Of a stretch of DNA of 8,674 nt, positions 6,422 to 8,674 are shown one piece after another. How positions within the stretch are numbered: position 1 is the first letter of the stretch; the number at the start of each line of letters is the position of its first letter. Source of the DNA: Chloroflexota bacterium (GTDB taxonomy: Bacteria; Chloroflexota; Chloroflexia; JAMDCE01); assembly GCA_023489135.1 (NCBI GenBank), contig JAMDCE010000525.1, positions 1-8,674 on the forward strand. Reading direction: 5' to 3'. The notes beneath the pieces are model-generated. The model was not told where the DNA came from and searched no databases. It saw only the letters and a list, made by a program, of their open reading frames with translations. The translations under genes were made by a program, and so were the position numbers.

Positions 6422-6574
6422 GTGAAGGCGTTAACCCTGTTCAGGGAAGAGGGCCAGGGGATGGTGGAGTACGCCGTGCTCCTGTCCCTCATGGCATTGA
6501 CGATCTTAACCGCCCTGGGGCTGATGGGCAACAGCATCGTGACCTCACTGTACAACTTCATCAACATGCTGTAA
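6422..6574 (+). CDS. flp: Flp-type pilin (tight-adherence/type IVb pilin precursor)
   Basis: A 50-residue prepilin. Residues 1-11 (VKALTLFREEG, first residue read as Met) form the short basic and acidic leader that a TadV-type prepilin peptidase removes after Gly11. The mature protein starts QGMVEYAVLL, with Glu at +5 as required for pilin assembly, and continues as one hydrophobic helix (about 17-44), giving a 39-residue mature pilin. Such short Flp pilins polymerise into thin adhesive pili and are common in Chloroflexota. A frame without a ribosome site extends upstream to 6350, but GAGG at 6411-6414, seven bases before the GTG at 6422, decides the start. The gene stands alone: no tadA, tadB, tadC, rcpC or peptidase gene is in the window, so the export machinery must be elsewhere. 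Its last 30 bases overlap the end of the opposite rluD gene. Confidence 0.88.
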   Translation: MKALTLFREEGQGMVEYAVLLSLMALTILTALGLMGNSIVTSLYNFINML

Positions 6575-7516
6575 GCCGCCCAGGACATCCAGCACGCGTT
6601 GCAGATCGGCCGGCAGCGGAGACTCGAATTCAACTTCCCGGCCACTGGAGGGAAGCTTGAACGAGAGCCGATGCGCATGCAGAAACTGCCGGCTGATCGG
6701 TAGCCCCGACTTGCCAGGACCGTAGACCGAATCCCCCACCACAGGATGCCCGACCGAAGCGAAGTGAACCCTTATCTGATGCGTGCGTCCGGTGTGCAGT
6801 CGCGCCCGGACCAGGGTGTAGCCGTCCAATTCCGCCAGGACCTCGTAATACGTGCTTGCCGGCTTGCCGCCCGGTACCACCGCCATCATCTTGCGATTCC
6901 GAGGATCCCTCCCAATCGGGCCCTGGATGATTCCTTTCTTTATCCCGAATTGCCCTTTCACCAGAGCCAGATACTCCTTGACCACCAGGCCCTTCTTCAT
7001 CTGCTCCACCAGGCTGGCGAAGGCGCGATCGTTCTTGGCCACGACCATGAGTCCGGAGGTATCTTTGTCCAACCGGTGGACTATGCCGGGGCGGAGCGTG
7101 TCGGATATCATCAGGTTAGGATACCGTGCCAGCAGGGCGTTTACCAACGTGCCGGTGGGATGCCCTGGGGCCGGGTGAACCACCAGGCCGGGAGGCTTAT
7201 CTATCACCAGCAGATCGTCATCCTCGTAGACCACCACGAGTGGAATCGGCTCGGCGGCGAGGGTCGACGGCTTGGCCGGGGGAATCGCAACCCGAACCAC
7301 GGCCCCCGCCGATAGCCTGGTCGCTGGCTTAGCCGCCTTGCCGTCTACGGTAATGGCCCCGGACTCGATCAGCTTCTGCACGTGGGCGCGGGATAGCTCA
7401 GGAGAACCCTCTGCCACGAATCGGTCCAGTCTCTGACCGGCCTGGGCTTCGGGAACGACCATCTCCAGCGAGTCCTGCCGACTCGCCCGGGCTCGTTGCT
7501 GATTGATAGGTTGCAT
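6545..7516 (-). CDS. rluD: RluA-family 23S rRNA pseudouridine synthase (RluD type)
   Basis: Converts uridines of large-subunit rRNA to pseudouridine. An N-terminal S4 RNA-binding domain covers about residues 27-75 (GQRLDRFV, SRAHVQKLIESGAITVDG). The catalytic domain has the RluA signature GIVHRLDKDTSG with nucleophile Asp150, followed by HTGRTHQIRVH (241-251) and VVGDSVYG (259-266). The S4 domain plus the neighbouring lspA favours the RluD type, but the modified position is inferred. The start is uncertain. The ATG at 7516 follows an in-frame TAG directly and has no clear ribosome site; an ATG 18 codons later (7462) would give a typical N terminus but sits directly against GGAG. The gene lies 52 bases downstream of lspA on the same strand, and its 3' end overlaps the converging pilin gene by 30 bp. 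Confidence 0.93.
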   Translation of the reverse strand: MQPINQQRARASRQDSLEMVVPEAQAGQRLDRFVAEGSPELSRAHVQKLIESGAITVDGKAAKPATRLSAGAVVRVAIPPAKPSTLAAEPIPLVVVYEDDDLLVIDKPPGLVVHPAPGHPTGTLVNALLARYPNLMISDTLRPGIVHRLDKDTSGLMVVAKNDRAFASLVEQMKKGLVVKEYLALVKGQFGIKKGIIQGPIGRDPRNRKMMAVVPGGKPASTYYEVLAELDGYTLVRARLHTGRTHQIRVHFASVGHPVVGDSVYGPGKSGLPISRQFLHAHRLSFKLPSSGREVEFESPLPADLQRVLDVLGGLQHVDEVVQ

Positions 7517-7568
7517 CTATGTCACAGAGGGATACGTAAGCACGTTACTGAAGGCGATCCGAGCGCGT

Positions 7569-8090
7569 TCAGTTCTGTGAGGTTGCGCCGCGTTTGTCGG
7601 TCTTATCGGCGCTCAGGAGCAGATGGAAAGCCAGGATAAACACGCCAACAACGAAAGCGCTATCGGCCACGTTGAAGGTAGGCCAGCGAAGATGGCCCAC
7701 TCCAGCATCGATAAAATCGACTACGTAACCGAAGCGTACTCTATCGGCCAGGTTCCCCACCGTTCCCCCGAGCAGCAACCCGATGCACAGTCGCGGGATG
7801 AGGCTCTCTTTGGGCAGGTTGTTATAGAACACCAGGAGGACAGGGATTGCCAGAAAGGCAACTATGGAGAAGAACAGGGTCCTGTCCTGAAGGAAGCCGA
7901 AGGCGGCACCGGAGTTGGTCACGTAATCGAACCTGAGCCAGGAACCCAAGATGTCGAGCCTTTCCATCGGGCCGGTGGGCCCCAGAAGGATCGTGGCCAG
8001 GTACTTGGTCACCTGGTCAAGAACAAACACGACCGCCGCTGTGGTAAGCAGTAAGGCTCCTCGCTGCCTTATCCATCTGATCGCACTCAC
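7569..8090 (-). CDS. lspA: Lipoprotein signal peptidase (signal peptidase II)
   Basis: Inner-membrane aspartyl protease that removes the signal peptide of prolipoproteins after the lipobox cysteine has been lipidated. The 173 residues carry four hydrophobic segments, about 12-35, 72-90, 98-115 and 142-160. Family blocks are VLDQVTKY (23-30), the TNSGAAFG loop (58-65), GNLADRVRFGYVVDF (112-126) with catalytic Asp125, and FNVADSAF (139-146) with catalytic Asp143. The start is a GTG at 8090 without a good ribosome site. The same frame stays open 28 codons upstream to the stop of the TraR/DksA-like gene, so a longer form from a rarer start cannot be excluded, although the hydrophobic N terminus fits 8090. 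Co-directional with its neighbours and probably co-transcribed with rluD. Confidence 0.95.
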   Translation of the reverse strand: MSAIRWIRQRGALLLTTAAVVFVLDQVTKYLATILLGPTGPMERLDILGSWLRFDYVTNSGAAFGFLQDRTLFFSIVAFLAIPVLLVFYNNLPKESLIPRLCIGLLLGGTVGNLADRVRFGYVVDFIDAGVGHLRWPTFNVADSAFVVGVFILAFHLLLSADKTDKRGATSQN

Positions 8091-8174
8091 TTCGCTCGTG
8101 CCCCCATCCCATCCTTGTGACCGTTCGCCCGGATCCTTTTCATCAGCTTGGGGAAGCAGCTCCTCGATGCGCGC

Positions 8175-8549
8175 CTACCGTCGCTGAGTCTCTTTCTCCT
8201 CACGCGCCTTGCAGTCGATGCACAGCGTTGCCATCGGGAGGGCTTCCAAGCGGGCCTCGGTGATCGGCCGGCCGCATCGTTCGCAGACCCCGTAGGCTCC
8301 AGTCTCCAGCTTGTGCAAGGCGTACTCGACGCTGGAGAGCGTTCCGCGCAAATGAGCCTCCAACGCTGCCATCTTCTCCTGCTCGAAGGTGTCGCTGGCT
8401 TCGTCGGCCAGGTGATTCCCGTAGGTATCCCCTTCGCTCTGCCCTCTAGAACGATCGGGAATCTGCCCTTCCAGGTCGCTGATCTCTCGGCGAAGCCGAT
8501 CGCGTTCCTGTTCCAGTCGCTTCTTCAGGCTTTCCATTTGAGTGACCAT
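8175..8549 (-). CDS. TraR/DksA-family zinc-finger transcription regulator
   Basis: A 124-residue protein with the DksA/TraR C4 zinc finger: Cys89 and Cys92 (GVCERCGRPI), then 17 residues, then Cys110 and Cys113 (LCIDCK). Residues 1-30 and about 55-85 are charged helices likely to form the coiled coil that enters the RNA polymerase secondary channel. The block EASDTFEQEKMAALE (50-64) is conserved among short DksA-like proteins. In Enterobacteria DksA works with ppGpp at rRNA and amino-acid promoters; here that role is only inferred, and many short members are uncharacterised. The frame extends to a TTG at 8582, but the ATG at 8549, ten bases after AGGA, is preferred. It is first in a co-directional group with lspA and rluD, 84 bases before lspA. 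Confidence 0.9.
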   Translation of the reverse strand: MVTQMESLKKRLEQERDRLRREISDLEGQIPDRSRGQSEGDTYGNHLADEASDTFEQEKMAALEAHLRGTLSSVEYALHKLETGAYGVCERCGRPITEARLEALPMATLCIDCKAREEKETQRR

Positions 8550-8639
8550 TCCAGTCACTTCCTTTCTCGGACCATATGGCAAAGTAAGCCGAGAGGCCCA
8601 ACCGCCAGACGGTTCCCCATAAGCCTGCCTAAGCTCGTC

Positions 8640-8661
8640 GGCCAGGCACTTGTGCCTGGCC
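8640..8661. repeat. Perfect 10-bp inverted repeat
   Basis: GGCCAGGCAC (8640-8649) and its exact reverse complement (8652-8661) are separated by two T bases. On the plus strand TTCTAAATAC follows, not a true T run; on the minus strand GACGAGC follows. It could be a weak terminator, a REP-like palindrome or a protein-binding site upstream of the TraR/DksA-like gene. The perfect stem is real, but its role is unknown because the neighbouring gene lies outside the window. Confidence 0.6.
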
Positions 8662-8674
8662 TTCTAAATACTAG

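Noticed and set aside
6562..6602. Hairpin CAAC..TGCTG / CAGCA..GTTG as bidirectional terminator between pilin and rluD
   Set aside because: The loop is long, the stem is interrupted, there is no T run, and it lies within rluD coding sequence.

Overview
This window looks like bacterial chromosome of Chloroflexota type, invaded at its left end by an integrated mobile element. The lineage call is an inference. It rests on the very short Flp pilin with a GQGMVEYA processing site, the gltX, RluA-family, lspA and TraR/DksA genes lying close together, and the frequent GTG starts. No rRNA or other decisive marker is present.

Positions 1 to about 2290 are the element. It is visibly more AT-rich than the rest: row 181-240 has 24 G/C in 60, against 37 in 60 for row 2641-2700. 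It holds a possible decayed fragment at the left edge, an unrecognised membrane-anchored protein of 220 residues (225-887, minus) with a near-consensus promoter, and a complete tyrosine recombinase (1119-2207, minus). The recombinase has its own promoter and a pair of 11-bp direct repeats in front of it. Immediately beyond lies the 5' half of a tRNA-Gln(CUG) gene (2288-2324, minus). It is intact through the anticodon loop and then ends, which marks the integration site. The other end of the element lies outside the window.

Positions 2325 to 6085 are a tight minus-strand gene set in the order gltX (glutamyl-tRNA synthetase), a GalT-like HIT-superfamily nucleotidyltransferase, and a class I aminotransferase, with the broken tRNA-Gln gene next downstream. 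Gaps are 29, 11 and 31 bases, which suggests one operon. In bacteria that lack GlnRS, GluRS charges tRNA-Gln for later amidation by GatCAB, so the gltX and tRNA-Gln pairing may be functional. The rest of such a pathway is not in the window.

Positions 6086 to 6421 are a divergent intergenic region. It is followed on the plus strand by an orphan Flp-type pilin (6422-6574), whose 3' end overlaps the 3' end of the convergent RluD-type pseudouridine synthase gene by 30 bp. Continuing on the minus strand, transcribed in the order TraR/DksA-like gene, lspA, rluD, is a second co-directional group (6545-8549) of housekeeping genes for transcription control, lipoprotein maturation and 23S rRNA modification. 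The window ends just upstream of this group with a perfect 10-bp inverted repeat.

The main point of interest is the tRNA-Gln junction. The integrase-proximal end carries only the 5' half of the tRNA, which is opposite to the common arrangement in which the integrated element restores the 3' half beside int.
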